64,000 nt of DNA from an uncultured Bacteroidota bacterium (GCA_903824725.1 CAIJXU010000013.1:1-64000), one strand, 5' to 3'; positions 1-11,103 are shown, counted from the first letter of the stretch. Program-made: numbers and translations. Notes: a model not told the origin generated them from the letters alone.

Positions 1-699
1 GGTGCCTTTGTCACTTATGATGTTGCAGGAATTTCTGATGAAATGTCTTTTTTAGAAATGTTAGATGTTTTAAATGAAAGATTAATTACTGAAGGTGGCG
101 AACCCATAGCTTTTGATCATGATTGTCGTGAAGGAATTTGCGGAATGTGTTCCTTATATATTAATGGTAAGCCACATGGTCCTTGGCAAGCCAACACCAC
201 ATGTCAATTACACATGCGTGCGTTTAAAGATGGCGAAACCATTGTGATTGAACCATGGAGAGCCAATTCATTCCCTATCGTAAAGGATTTAACAGTGGAT
301 CGTTCTGCATTTGACAGAATCATTCAAGCAGGTGGCTATATCAGTGTGAACACAGGTAATGCAGTAGATGGTAATAGTTTACCCATCGAAAAAGCAAAAG
401 CAGATGATGCATTTGCAGCAGCCATGTGTATTGGTTGTGGTGCATGTGTTGCCGCATGTAAAAATAGTTCTGCAATGTTATTTTTAAGTGCCAAAGTTTC
501 TCATCTTGCCTTATTACCACAAGGAGCACCAGAAAGAAAAACACGCGTATTGAGTATGGTAGCACAAATGGATAAAGAAGGATTTGGTGCTTGTACTAAT
601 ACAGGTGCTTGTGAAGCGACTTGTCCAAAAGAAATATCAATATCAAACATCGCAAGATTAAATAAAGAATATTTAGGAGCTAGTTTAACTGCCGAATAG
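1..699 (+). CDS. sdhB: Succinate dehydrogenase / fumarate reductase iron-sulfur subunit (5' end outside window)
   Basis: This is the iron-sulfur subunit of respiratory complex II, carrying electrons between the flavoprotein subunit and the quinone site on the inner face of the membrane. The reading frame is open from base 1 (beginning [14 protein letters not shown]), so the gene starts upstream; about 232 residues are present, which suggests only a short N-terminal piece is missing. The plant-ferredoxin-type [2Fe-2S] motif CREGICGMC is followed by the cluster-binding segments [11 protein letters not shown] and [14 protein letters not shown], in the order expected for SdhB/FrdB. The flavoprotein and membrane subunits presumably lie before the window. 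Its stop codon overlaps the GTG start of the next gene by one base. Direction of catalysis (succinate oxidation or fumarate reduction) cannot be told from this subunit. Confidence 0.95.
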   Translation, partial: GAFVTYDVAGISDEMSFLEMLDVLNERLITEGGEPIAFDHDCREGICGMCSLYINGKPHGPWQANTTCQLHMRAFKDGETIVIEPWRANSFPIVKDLTVDRSAFDRIIQAGGYISVNTGNAVDGNSLPIEKAKADDAFAAAMCIGCGACVAACKNSSAMLFLSAKVSHLALLPQGAPERKTRVLSMVAQMDKEGFGACTNTGACEATCPKEISISNIARLNKEYLGASLTAE

Positions 700-1445
700 T
701 GGCGAATACTTTTTTCCAGTTTAAACAATTCATCGTGCATCAGGAGCATACTTCAATGAAAGTATGTACTGATGCATGTTTATTTGGTGGATGGGTTGTC
801 CAAAGTGAAAAAGACAGAACAGTCGAAAATATTTTAGACATTGGTACTGGAACAGGATTATTAAGTTTAATGATGGCGCAGTCTAATCCAACAGCAAATA
901 TTACTGCAGTAGAAATAGAATCCCTAGCTGCACAAGAAGCACAACGAAATTTTGAAATAAGCCCTTGGAAGCTTCAATTAAAGATGGTGCCTATTTCAAT
1001 TCAACAATTTAGTACAGATAGTAATGAAGTATTTGATACCATTATTACAAATCCTCCCTTTTACGAAGACGATTTAAAATCGCCCGATCAAAATAAAAAC
1101 AAAGCGGCTCATAGCACTGAATTGCCTTGGGCCATACTTATTGAAAATGTAAATAATTTATTAGCGGAGGAAGGACATTTTTATGTGTTAACGCCTACCC
1201 TGCGCGCCTATACTATGCAAAAATTATGCGAAAAAAATGGGTTGCAATTAATAGAAGAAGTGTTGGTACAAAATACGAATAAAAATTTACCCATTCGTGC
1301 AATGCAAAAATTTATTAAAACCAATATTAATAGTTCATCTCCACTTATCGCAAAAAGATCCAAAATAACTATTAAAGACACTGACAATAACTACACCGAA
1401 TCTTTTCAAGAATTATTAAGAGAATATTATTTACATCTTATCTAG
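699..1445 (+). CDS. trmN6: tRNA1(Val) adenine-37 N6-methyltransferase, TrmN6/YfiC family
   Basis: A Rossmann-fold SAM-dependent methyltransferase expected to make m6A37 in tRNA-Val. Motif I is LDIGTGTG at about residues 46-53 and the N6-adenine catalytic tetrad is NPPF at residues 118-121. The first 30 residues (FFQFKQFIVHQ, then KVCTDACLFGGW) match the usual family N-terminus, which supports the GTG start even though it overlaps the sdhB stop codon by one base; the first ATG (around 756) would remove this conserved segment. The length of 248 residues is normal for the family. It is probably co-transcribed with sdhB by translational coupling. Substrate assignment is by family. Confidence 0.88.
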   Translation: MANTFFQFKQFIVHQEHTSMKVCTDACLFGGWVVQSEKDRTVENILDIGTGTGLLSLMMAQSNPTANITAVEIESLAAQEAQRNFEISPWKLQLKMVPISIQQFSTDSNEVFDTIITNPPFYEDDLKSPDQNKNKAAHSTELPWAILIENVNNLLAEEGHFYVLTPTLRAYTMQKLCEKNGLQLIEEVLVQNTNKNLPIRAMQKFIKTNINSSSPLIAKRSKITIKDTDNNYTESFQELLREYYLHLI

Positions 1446-1482
1446 CATTATCCTACTTTTACAAAGTATTTAAGCCAACCAA

Positions 1483-1986
1483 ATGAATTATTTTGAACTA
1501 TTCGGATTACCCATTGGATTTCAAGTTGATACTATTCAACTTAGAAAGGCATTTATGGAAATTCAACGAAGTTCACACCCTGATAAATTTGCACAAGCAA
1601 GTCCTGAAGAGCAAGAAGCGGCATTAGAAAAGTCATCCATGGCCAACAAGGGGTTTACTTTATTAAACAACAAAGCGCTTGTTATACCCTATGTTTTAGA
1701 ATTGAAGGGCTATATGGAATCAGATGAAAAATTTGCCTTAGACCCTGAGTTTTTAATGGAAATGATGGAGCTTAATGAAGCGTGGATGGATGCGGATGAT
1801 GAAGACATGAAACAAAAGGTAAAACAACGCGTAAACACCATACAAACAGTTATTTTAACACCTGTTAAAGCTGTTTTGGACGCTCCTTCTAGTTCGACAT
1901 TTTCACAAGAAGAAATGAGTCAAGTAAAGGAGTACTACTACAAGCAAAAATACCTCAATCGTATTTTGGCAGATTTTCATGAATGA
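1483..1986 (+). CDS. hscB: Fe-S cluster assembly co-chaperone HscB (J-domain)
   Basis: A 167-residue J-domain co-chaperone that delivers the scaffold protein IscU to an Hsp70 for release of the Fe-S cluster. The N-terminal J-domain carries the HPD motif at residues 32-34, and the C-terminal three-helix region contains the usual acidic FLMEMMELNEAW segment that binds the scaffold. No hscA, iscU or iscS lies next to it; iscX and an ISC-type ferredoxin are about 59 kb away in this window. Its Hsp70 partner is either an HscA encoded elsewhere or the DnaK at 11.7-13.7 kb. A TACTTTTA box at 1454-1461, 7 of 8 to the Bacteroidota -7 consensus, lies 21 bases before the ATG. Confidence 0.92.
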   Translation: MNYFELFGLPIGFQVDTIQLRKAFMEIQRSSHPDKFAQASPEEQEAALEKSSMANKGFTLLNNKALVIPYVLELKGYMESDEKFALDPEFLMEMMELNEAWMDADDEDMKQKVKQRVNTIQTVILTPVKAVLDAPSSSTFSQEEMSQVKEYYYKQKYLNRILADFHE

Positions 1987-2003
1987 TGTAATATTGCACC
2001 CCT

Positions 2004-2087
2004 GCCCAGATGGCGGAATTGGTAGACGCACTAGACTCAAAATCTAGCGTTCGCAAGGATGTGCAGGTTCGATTCCTGTTCTGGGCA
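2004..2087 (+). tRNA. tRNA-Leu (anticodon CAA)
   Basis: A cloverleaf can be drawn: the acceptor stem is GCCCAGA with TCTGGGC (2080-2086) and A2087 as discriminator. The D arm contains GGTAGACGC. The anticodon stem is CTAGA/TCTAG, with loop 2036-2042 giving CAA at 2038-2040, which reads UUG. A long variable arm and a GGTTCGATTCC T-arm follow. The long variable arm and 84-base length identify a class II tRNA. CCA is not encoded. A terminator hairpin follows two bases later. Confidence 0.95.
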
Positions 2088-2088
2088 C

Positions 2089-2123
2089 AAACCCTGTCAC
2101 GATTTATCGGGACAGGGTTTTTT
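2089..2123 (+). terminator. Rho-independent terminator after tRNA-Leu(CAA)
   Basis: A 10-bp perfect stem (AAACCCTGTC at 2089-2098 with GACAGGGTTT at 2111-2120) and a 12-base loop are followed by a T run to 2123. It sits immediately behind the tRNA. Confidence 0.85.
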
Positions 2124-2391
2124 AATGCGAGTTGCGAATCAAGCTTGCTTGAAAGAGCAAATGAGCATTAAAAAACCCAACATATTCGCAAAGCGAGAAT
2201 GTTGGAAGGGTTTGGGTAAGCCCCTCGTAGAAGTTTAGGAAGACATTTTGAACGGAGTGAAAAACGGCAATCCTAAATGGGAGTGCCCCGTTATTATTTT
2301 GTTTCATCTAACCCCCTATTACCCTCCTAAAATTTAACAAAATAGCCTAAAACTAACTTTTATAATTAACTTTAATGCTCGATAAAAAATC
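2124..2391. other. Gene-free stretch with inverted repeats; possible dispersed repeat
   Basis: About 270 bases between the tRNA terminator and the VWA gene carry no convincing gene. They hold TCAAGC-TT-GCTTGA (around 2139-2152) and a nested hairpin in which CCCAACAT pairs with ATGTTGG plus GGGTTT (roughly 2177-2212), with CGC/GCG at its tip. A 61-codon ORF can be read on the minus strand (2307-2122), but it has no domain, lies over the hairpins and lacks a promoter, so I do not call it. The segment looks less AT-rich than its surroundings and resembles the non-coding repeats often seen next to tRNAs in this phylum; that resemblance is an impression, not a search result. A TAACTTTA box at 2367-2374 may be the -7 element of the next gene. 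Confidence 0.4.
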
Positions 2392-3495
2392 ATGAAAGGA
2401 TTTCATTTCAAAACATACCAAGCCCCTGAGCAATCGCCTTTTGATAGGTTATTTGAGATATTCAAGGAATTGATTGTTCATACGTCGGGAGATTTTGATG
2501 AAACCATAAGTTGGATGCGAGAATTAGATGTAGAGTATAAATTGACCGATGAAAATTATACCATCGACGATTTCATCGAAGATTTAAAAAAGAAAGGATA
2601 TATAAAACAAGAAATAGTGCAAGATGGCGATGGCCCCACTAAAATAACTTCTAAAACAGAAAGAGCCATTAGGCAGCAAGCGCTTAATAATATCTTTGGA
2701 AATTTAAAGAAAACAGGAAAGGGAAATCATAAAACAAAAACCTTGGGTCAAGGAGATGAAAAAACGGGAGAGTTTAAGGAATTTATTTTCGGAGACAACA
2801 TTGAAAATATATCACTAACAGAAAGTATAAAAAATGCACAAATAAATCATGGTATTGGTGAATTTAATTTAACCGAAAAAGATTTAGTAATAGAAGAGAC
2901 AGAGCAAAAATCTCAAATGAGTACGGTACTTATGATTGACATAAGCCACAGTATGATTTTGTATGGCGAGGATCGTATCACGCCTGCCAAAAAAGTAGCC
3001 ATGGCTTTTGCAGAACTCATTACCACAAGGTACCCAAAGGATACCATTGATATCTTAGTTTTTGGAGATGACGCTTGGACAATTACCATTCAGGAACTCC
3101 CCTATTTAAAAGTGGGGCCTTATCATACAAACACGGTGGCTGGTTTACAATTGGCCATGGATATTTTAAGAAGAAAAAGAAACACCAATAAACAAATATT
3201 CATGATTACAGATGGCAAGCCAAGCTGTATTAAGGAAGCCGATGGTTCTTATTATATGAATAGTAATGGATTGGATCAATACATTGTCGAGAAATGCTAT
3301 AATCAAGCTAAAATAGCTCGAAAATTACACATTCCTATTACCACCTTCATGATTGCGCATGACCCTTATTTGCAAAGATTTGTAAACGAATTTACCGAAG
3401 CCAACCAAGGGAAGGCCTTTTATACCGGATTAAAAGGATTAGGTGAAATGATTTTTGAAGATTACGAAACCAACAGAAAAAAGAAACTTAAATAA
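2392..3495 (+). CDS. VWA-domain protein, partner of a MoxR-type AAA+ ATPase
   Basis: A 367-residue soluble protein without a signal peptide. The C-terminal half (about 175-350) is a von Willebrand A domain with an intact metal-ion-dependent adhesion site: DISHS at 183-187, Thr in HTNT at about 246-248, and TDG at 273-275. The N-terminal half is helical and charged and I recognise no domain in it. In the MoxR/VWA and Mg-chelatase-like systems the VWA protein works as adaptor or effector of the AAA+ ring, inserting metals or remodelling a client. The AAA+ gene begins 13 bases after the stop, so the two are almost certainly one operon. The client is unknown and no metal-cofactor enzyme is adjacent. 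A 7-of-8 -7 box (2367-2374) precedes it by 17 bases. Confidence 0.82.
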   Translation: MKGFHFKTYQAPEQSPFDRLFEIFKELIVHTSGDFDETISWMRELDVEYKLTDENYTIDDFIEDLKKKGYIKQEIVQDGDGPTKITSKTERAIRQQALNNIFGNLKKTGKGNHKTKTLGQGDEKTGEFKEFIFGDNIENISLTESIKNAQINHGIGEFNLTEKDLVIEETEQKSQMSTVLMIDISHSMILYGEDRITPAKKVAMAFAELITTRYPKDTIDILVFGDDAWTITIQELPYLKVGPYHTNTVAGLQLAMDILRRKRNTNKQIFMITDGKPSCIKEADGSYYMNSNGLDQYIVEKCYNQAKIARKLHIPITTFMIAHDPYLQRFVNEFTEANQGKAFYTGLKGLGEMIFEDYETNRKKKLK

Positions 3496-3508
3496 TTAGA
3501 ATAATAGT

Positions 3509-4972
3509 ATGAATATCGAAAAAATTAAAACCCTGGGTGACTTAAAAAAACAAGGCTACCAAAGTAAAAGTATTAAAGATGAATTGAGAGATAATCTCAT
3601 TCAAAAAATGAAAGAAGGCAATCCAACTTTCGAAGGTATTCATGGATTTGAAGAAACAGTGATTCCCGAAATTGAAAGAGCTATCTTATCTAAACATAAT
3701 ATTAATTTATTAGGTTTAAGAGGTCAAGCTAAAACAAAAATAGCTAGGCTCATGATTCAACTTTTAGATGAACACATCCCATTGATATCTGGCTCGGAAA
3801 TTAATGACGACCCATTACATCCTATTTCTAGATATGCAAAAGACATCATTAAAGAAAAAGGAGATGCCACCCCTATTGAATGGCTTCATAGAAATGATCG
3901 CTTTTTTGAAAAACTAGCCACTCCAGATGTGACCATTGCTGATATTATTGGAGATGTTGATCCCATCAAAGCTGCCAATTTAAAATTATCCTATGCAGAT
4001 GAGCGTGTTATACATTTTGGAATGATCCCAAGGGCCAATCGATGTTTATTTGTAATAAATGAATTGCCCGATTTACAAGCAAGGATTCAGGTAGCGCTTT
4101 TTAATATATTACAAGAAGGTGATATTCAAATTAGAGGCTTTAAACTTAGAATGAACTTAGATATTCAATTTATTTTTACTGCCAACCCTGAGGATTACAC
4201 TAACAGAGGTAGTATTGTGACTCCTTTAAAAGATAGGATTGGTTCACAAATTTTGACACACTACCCTAAAAATATTGCTGTAGCTAAAAAAATTACAGAG
4301 CAAGAAGCTAAAATAAACCCTACGCAGGCTGGAATCGTATATGTCCCGTCCATTGCAAAGGATATCATTGAACAAATTAGTTTCGAAGCACGTGAAAGTG
4401 AATTTATAGATGCCAAAAGTGGGGTAAGTGCTAGAATGACGATTAGTGCTATGGAAAATTTAATGAGTACTGCAGAACGCAGGGCTTTAAAAAATGGTTT
4501 AGCAAAGACATCGGTTCGCTTATCCGATTTTATGGGTATCATTCCTGCCATCACTGGTAAAATTGAATTAGTATATGAAGGCGAACAAGAAGGCGCCGAA
4601 AATATTGCCATTCATCTTATTGAAAAAGCCATTAATACCCTATTCAAATTTCAATTTCCTAAAATAACCAAATTAGAAAAGCAAAATGAAAAAAACGCTT
4701 ATTCAGATTTATTAGATTGGTTTATTGCCGAAGGCGGAATTGAACTATACGAGGACTTTGATGAAAAGCAATACAAGAAAATTTTAGATGAAGTAAAACC
4801 ATTAGATGCCCTTATTAAAAAATACGCTTCAGATACCACAAAAGAAGATACTTACTTTATGAAGGAATTTATTTTATGGGCCTTAGTTGAAAACAAGAAG
4901 CTAAATAAAGAAAAATTAATTGAAGGATTCTCTTTTAAGGATATACTGGGACATATGATTAATAAGATGTAA
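3509..4972 (+). CDS. MoxR / Mg-chelatase-type AAA+ ATPase
   Basis: A 487-residue AAA+ ATPase of the helix-2-insert clade. The P-loop is GLRGQAKT at residues 69-76, in which Ala replaces the usual Gly before the catalytic Lys75. Walker B is LFVINE ending at Glu185, sensor 1 is FTANPEDY with Asn226, and the arginine-finger segment is PLKDRIGS near 243. A long insertion (about 95-165) separates Walker A and B, and the C-terminal ~130 residues look like a helical lid. It is predicted to form a hexamer acting with the VWA protein encoded just upstream. The family includes ChlI/BchI, MoxR and RavA; the pair here is not part of a chlorophyll or methanol operon, so the substrate stays open. Confidence 0.82.
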   Translation: MNIEKIKTLGDLKKQGYQSKSIKDELRDNLIQKMKEGNPTFEGIHGFEETVIPEIERAILSKHNINLLGLRGQAKTKIARLMIQLLDEHIPLISGSEINDDPLHPISRYAKDIIKEKGDATPIEWLHRNDRFFEKLATPDVTIADIIGDVDPIKAANLKLSYADERVIHFGMIPRANRCLFVINELPDLQARIQVALFNILQEGDIQIRGFKLRMNLDIQFIFTANPEDYTNRGSIVTPLKDRIGSQILTHYPKNIAVAKKITEQEAKINPTQAGIVYVPSIAKDIIEQISFEARESEFIDAKSGVSARMTISAMENLMSTAERRALKNGLAKTSVRLSDFMGIIPAITGKIELVYEGEQEGAENIAIHLIEKAINTLFKFQFPKITKLEKQNEKNAYSDLLDWFIAEGGIELYEDFDEKQYKKILDEVKPLDALIKKYASDTTKEDTYFMKEFILWALVENKKLNKEKLIEGFSFKDILGHMINKM

Positions 4973-4981
4973 CATAAAAAG

Positions 4982-6895
4982 CTACTTATCCAAAGAATTA
5001 ATCCAAGTAGCTATCTTACGTGCATCTTTTTCAGATACCTGTGGCATTGGTGCCATCGGTGTTGAATAATCTGGCCAGTTTTGTGGTTGTGGATTTTTAA
5101 TAAGTTGTAATATTTTGCTTACGGTATATTTCTTCTTTGCTATCTCAGCAAAAGCAGGGCCCACTAATCTTTTATCAGGATTATGACATGCCACACAAGT
5201 ATTTCTAATTAATGTTGGCTTGATATCTTCATAAGTTATTGCCTCTCCTACTTTTTCTTTTGTGTTAGCAACAAAAGTTGATTCATTTTTAGTACTCAGA
5301 TCCTTCAAACTTAAACTGGCACCATCTGGTATATTGTTTAAAGTATAATAAGCAATAGAATGAACCAATGAATACGCATTATCCTGTTCTCTAATGCCAT
5401 CTAATGTAATTTTATGAATATAATGCTTACGAAGATCTCCTACGACAATACGAACGGTAAGACCATCTTCAGAAACACGCACTCCCTTAACAGGACATTT
5501 TTTTAACTCTACAGTTGGGCTTCCATATACACCGTGGTATTTATATATAAAACTTTCAACATTATAAGATGCTAAATTGGCTGCTTTTTTCTTATCCACT
5601 GGTTTTGTGAATTCAATTTCAAAACCATCAGGCATTGCTTTCACCGTTTTCATTTCAAATGGCACTAAAGTATTCCAAGAAAGTCTTTGTAAACCTTCAT
5701 TCGCCTCTCCTGCCGATCCCCAACCGCGATTGGTTTCACCAACAAATAAGGAACCATCATTTGCCCATGACATGCGTAAAACGCCCGATTGAAAACCACT
5801 TCTAAAATCCCAAGCACATCCTTGTAATTCGCCTTTTACCGTTTCCATAAAAACGCGAGATATTTTACTTTGACCTTGGTCACCTACTAATAATTGTTCT
5901 TCGAAAGGACCAAAAACACCTTTAGGTATTTTAACTATTTCGGAATTTGAAATACCTAATACGCCATGAGGTAACCAAACTGCTGGCATTTGTAAAGTAG
6001 GCACGTCTTTTTTAATATCAATAAGTGTTTTATACTTTTCATTTTCGATATTTTCTGGTTTTGTTCTTCTGCCATCAGGTCCAAATTCAATGCGTGGATT
6101 AATTTTACTAAAAATGTCTTGTTGCGTTGTTTTTAAAGGAGAGTTAGGCATATTGGTCCAAACCAAACCTCCAGGATGCCCCATAAAGTTTCCTTTATTT
6201 ACTTTCATGATACTACCCGATCCTACCCAATCACCTTGATTGTCCGTATAGTATAATTCACCATCAATCATGCTAATACCACAAGGGGAACGCATCCCTG
6301 TTGCCCATGGCTCCATACGGCCATCTTCAAATAGGTGCAAAGTCCAGCCTCTCCATGGAACAAAGCTGGTACCTGACCACCATACATCACCAAATCCTAA
6401 ATTCAGAGTTACAAAAAAGGAACCATCTGGCGCAATTTTGGGTCCATAACTATATTCATGATAATTACCAGACAATGGCCAAGCATAAATAGTTTCAAAC
6501 ACATCTGCTTTACCATCCATATTAGAATCATATAATCTTGTCAACTCACCTCTTTGTGCAACATAAAGTGAACCATTTTTATAAGCGATTCCTAAAGCTT
6601 CATGCAAACCTGATGCGAACTTTCTAAAATAAGGTTTAGCACTTGTTGGATTTTCAACAATATATACATCCCCTCTTCTTGTTGAAATTGCCAAATTACC
6701 ATCTGGCATGGTACATAAACCTCCCACTTCTAATAAAGTACCTTCAGGTGATCTAAGTTTATTGATTTTGAAAAAATCTTCCTCCTTAGGAGACTCTTGC
6801 GCAAAACTCATGTATTGAATACAGAAAACTGTAACAAAACTGATTGCAATACATTTAAATGAAGCAACCGATATATTTAATTTATTTATTTTCAT
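4982..6895 (-). CDS. Exported sorbosone-dehydrogenase-like beta-propeller with C-terminal cytochrome c domain
   Basis: A 637-residue secreted protein. Residues 1-32 form a signal peptide ending near SFAQ. The following ~450 residues resemble the glucose/L-sorbosone dehydrogenase propeller fold, with segments such as LRSPEGTLLEVGG and an NRGWGSAGE motif. The C-terminal ~90 residues hold a haem c site CVACH at 567-571, with Met614 or Met617 (in STPMAPMP) as likely axial ligand. The cytochrome domain suggests that electrons from sugar or alcohol oxidation pass to the respiratory chain in the periplasm. It follows the DUF1080 gene by 11 bases in the same operon, a pairing that suggests oxidation and cleavage of glycosides. 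The propeller's cofactor and substrate are not shown by the sequence. Confidence 0.8.
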   Translation of the reverse strand: MKINKLNISVASFKCIAISFVTVFCIQYMSFAQESPKEEDFFKINKLRSPEGTLLEVGGLCTMPDGNLAISTRRGDVYIVENPTSAKPYFRKFASGLHEALGIAYKNGSLYVAQRGELTRLYDSNMDGKADVFETIYAWPLSGNYHEYSYGPKIAPDGSFFVTLNLGFGDVWWSGTSFVPWRGWTLHLFEDGRMEPWATGMRSPCGISMIDGELYYTDNQGDWVGSGSIMKVNKGNFMGHPGGLVWTNMPNSPLKTTQQDIFSKINPRIEFGPDGRRTKPENIENEKYKTLIDIKKDVPTLQMPAVWLPHGVLGISNSEIVKIPKGVFGPFEEQLLVGDQGQSKISRVFMETVKGELQGCAWDFRSGFQSGVLRMSWANDGSLFVGETNRGWGSAGEANEGLQRLSWNTLVPFEMKTVKAMPDGFEIEFTKPVDKKKAANLASYNVESFIYKYHGVYGSPTVELKKCPVKGVRVSEDGLTVRIVVGDLRKHYIHKITLDGIREQDNAYSLVHSIAYYTLNNIPDGASLSLKDLSTKNESTFVANTKEKVGEAITYEDIKPTLIRNTCVACHNPDKRLVGPAFAEIAKKKYTVSKILQLIKNPQPQNWPDYSTPMAPMPQVSEKDARKIATWINSLDK

Positions 6896-6906
6896 ATTGA
6901 TATAAC

Positions 6907-8748
6907 TTAAAATAGAATGGAGTAAGTGATTTTATTTTGAATTGGAATCAACAATTCTTTTTTCCCGTTTTGATTCCTTATAAATGCTTTAGCATTACCA
7001 GTATCATCTAATTTGATATAATAAGCATGATCATCAATTAAATAAAGCCCTTCTGAAATTTCCTCTATATTAGAAGCATTGGCTAAACGAACAAATAGTT
7101 GGTCTCCAGTTGTTTTTAAGACAATGCTTCTTTGAATGCCTTGTCTATTATCCAACACTTTTGTGATATCGGTAACTGAATTCCCATAGATATTATATTT
7201 AAATGAGGGACGATCCATATCATCAAGTATATATCCTTTAGGAAAAAATCCTGTCGCAGTCGTATCAGATGTCCAAGGACTTTGAGCAGTAGATAATTTA
7301 TTGATGGCTAAGGAAGGTGTTCCTAAATATTGAACTGCGCCAAGGGGCCTAGAGGATCCATCTCCACGATCAATCCACATTGGTGTCGCATCTAAGAAAT
7401 CGCCGCGCCAAACTTGAAAAATCATACCATTGTCCATATCATAAGTGTAATTCACTTTTATAGGAGTACCCACATTCACAGCATGTACCACGCGTTTATT
7501 ATTGGGAACATCCATAAAACTTCTTAATATAATATTCTCATTGGCTTCCACTAAAACAGGGTCTTTACCCCCTTGTATTATAGTTTGAGGATCACTTAAA
7601 ACAAATTCTCTAAAATTAGATGCACTCATCTTTAATAACAATAATGGATTTTCAGAAGCAGCATATTTTGAAAATTGTAAATCAAAAGGAACTGACCCTT
7701 TTGTTAAAGTGACAGTTGCCTTAACCCCATTTCTGCTAAATGGATAAACAACTTTATTATCAATATTCAAACTTACAGATCCTCCTCTCACATTAAGGTT
7801 TAAAGTATATTCTCCTGATTCTGGTACGGTCAGAGTCCCTTTGTAATTGGATAAATAATCATTTTTAGGCAACCCATCTACATTGACTGTAATAAAAGGA
7901 TTTGATTTTTGAAACAATGGTTTTAGCTTAGTTAAATCTGTTTGCTTTTCAAATTTTCCTTGATAGGTCGTGATGTTGATGGCACTTAATGTTGGCTTAT
8001 TTTGTACATAACGAGTGACTACAATATTTTTAAATGCCACTTGACCATGATCCCCTTGAATACGTAATGCATCTTCTGCAACTTCATTATTAGCGACTGA
8101 TCCAGCAGTAGGGCCTGTTAATTCTAAATTTTCATGAATCACTACCCCGTTCAATTCTACTTTTAAAAGTTTTGCATTTTCAGTTTTAACACCATTTACA
8201 AATCGTGGTGCTTGAAAAGAAATTTTATAATGTTGCCATAAACCTGGCGCCTTACTTACATTTTGTCTTGGAGCTCTTCCCTCAAAAACCCTTAACCCCT
8301 CAGGTCTAGATCCATCGTTTCTTTCATAAATGCCCCCCATATCTGAGGAACGCGGATGAATAACACCCCAACTATCTAATAATTGTAATTCATATCTTCC
8401 TTGTAAATAAATACCTGAATTGGATTCTTTAGCCATCATACAATCAAGTTCAATATCCATGTCGCCATGCTTAAAATTGGTATACAAATCCTTATGCGCA
8501 GCCTCATCTGGTAGGTTTAGTAAAATACCATTACCCGGTGTATAGCTTAATTGATGACTTTTATTGATGTCCGCATGCACTGTACCTCCAATACGCCAAT
8601 TTGCTGTCGGATTATTAAAATCATTAAGATTACTTAAATCTAATTTTGTTTGTGCTGTGATGATAGAGCTTACTAATAAAGCCATTATAAGCTGTACTGA
8701 TTTGAATAATGACAAATCAGTATTTCGTTGAAGTGGATGATATCCCAT
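6907..8748 (-). CDS. Exported DUF1080 (3-keto-disaccharide hydrolase-like) protein with PA14-like domain
   Basis: A 613-residue exported protein. A signal-peptide-like hydrophobic segment lies at about 18-33 (MALLVSSIITAQ); translation could begin at an internal Met near residue 22, but the longer start is kept. Residues ~35-250 are a DUF1080 concanavalin-like domain with the typical NSGIYLQGRYELQLLDSWG signature. Residues ~265-385 look like a PA14-type beta domain (SGEYTLNLNVRGG), and the remaining ~220 residues form an unassigned beta-rich tail. DUF1080 proteins in this phylum include hydrolases of 3-keto-glycosides. It is the first gene of the pair with the sorbosone-dehydrogenase/cytochrome protein, which might generate or use an oxidised sugar. 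Family assignment is firm; the reaction is inferred. Confidence 0.8.
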   Translation of the reverse strand: MGYHPLQRNTDLSLFKSVQLIMALLVSSIITAQTKLDLSNLNDFNNPTANWRIGGTVHADINKSHQLSYTPGNGILLNLPDEAAHKDLYTNFKHGDMDIELDCMMAKESNSGIYLQGRYELQLLDSWGVIHPRSSDMGGIYERNDGSRPEGLRVFEGRAPRQNVSKAPGLWQHYKISFQAPRFVNGVKTENAKLLKVELNGVVIHENLELTGPTAGSVANNEVAEDALRIQGDHGQVAFKNIVVTRYVQNKPTLSAINITTYQGKFEKQTDLTKLKPLFQKSNPFITVNVDGLPKNDYLSNYKGTLTVPESGEYTLNLNVRGGSVSLNIDNKVVYPFSRNGVKATVTLTKGSVPFDLQFSKYAASENPLLLLKMSASNFREFVLSDPQTIIQGGKDPVLVEANENIILRSFMDVPNNKRVVHAVNVGTPIKVNYTYDMDNGMIFQVWRGDFLDATPMWIDRGDGSSRPLGAVQYLGTPSLAINKLSTAQSPWTSDTTATGFFPKGYILDDMDRPSFKYNIYGNSVTDITKVLDNRQGIQRSIVLKTTGDQLFVRLANASNIEEISEGLYLIDDHAYYIKLDDTGNAKAFIRNQNGKKELLIPIQNKITYSILF

Positions 8749-8814
8749 AAGCGTAATTTTGAATAAGCAATTTATGGAAAAACATCATAAAATCACTTAC
8801 AAATACACATTAAA

Positions 8815-8851
8815 ATGCGCTATAAGTCCTTAAATAGGCATTATAGCGCAT
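8815..8851. repeat. 10-bp perfect inverted repeat between katG and the DUF1080 gene
   Basis: ATGCGCTATA (8815-8824) and TATAGCGCAT (8842-8851) are perfectly complementary across a 17-base spacer. No T run follows on either strand, so a classical terminator is unlikely. It lies in the 140-base gap behind katG and ahead of the DUF1080 gene, so it may be an operator for the latter or an mRNA-end structure. Confidence 0.5.
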
Positions 8852-8889
8852 GAATTGGATATCAATATTAAAGATGTCTCTTATATTAA

Positions 8890-11103
<2,214 letters not shown>

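Noticed and set aside
2122..2307. 61-codon minus-strand ORF behind tRNA-Leu(CAA)
   Set aside because: It has no domain, no promoter box, and lies across hairpins and the end of the terminator. Treated as part of a non-coding repeat-rich stretch.
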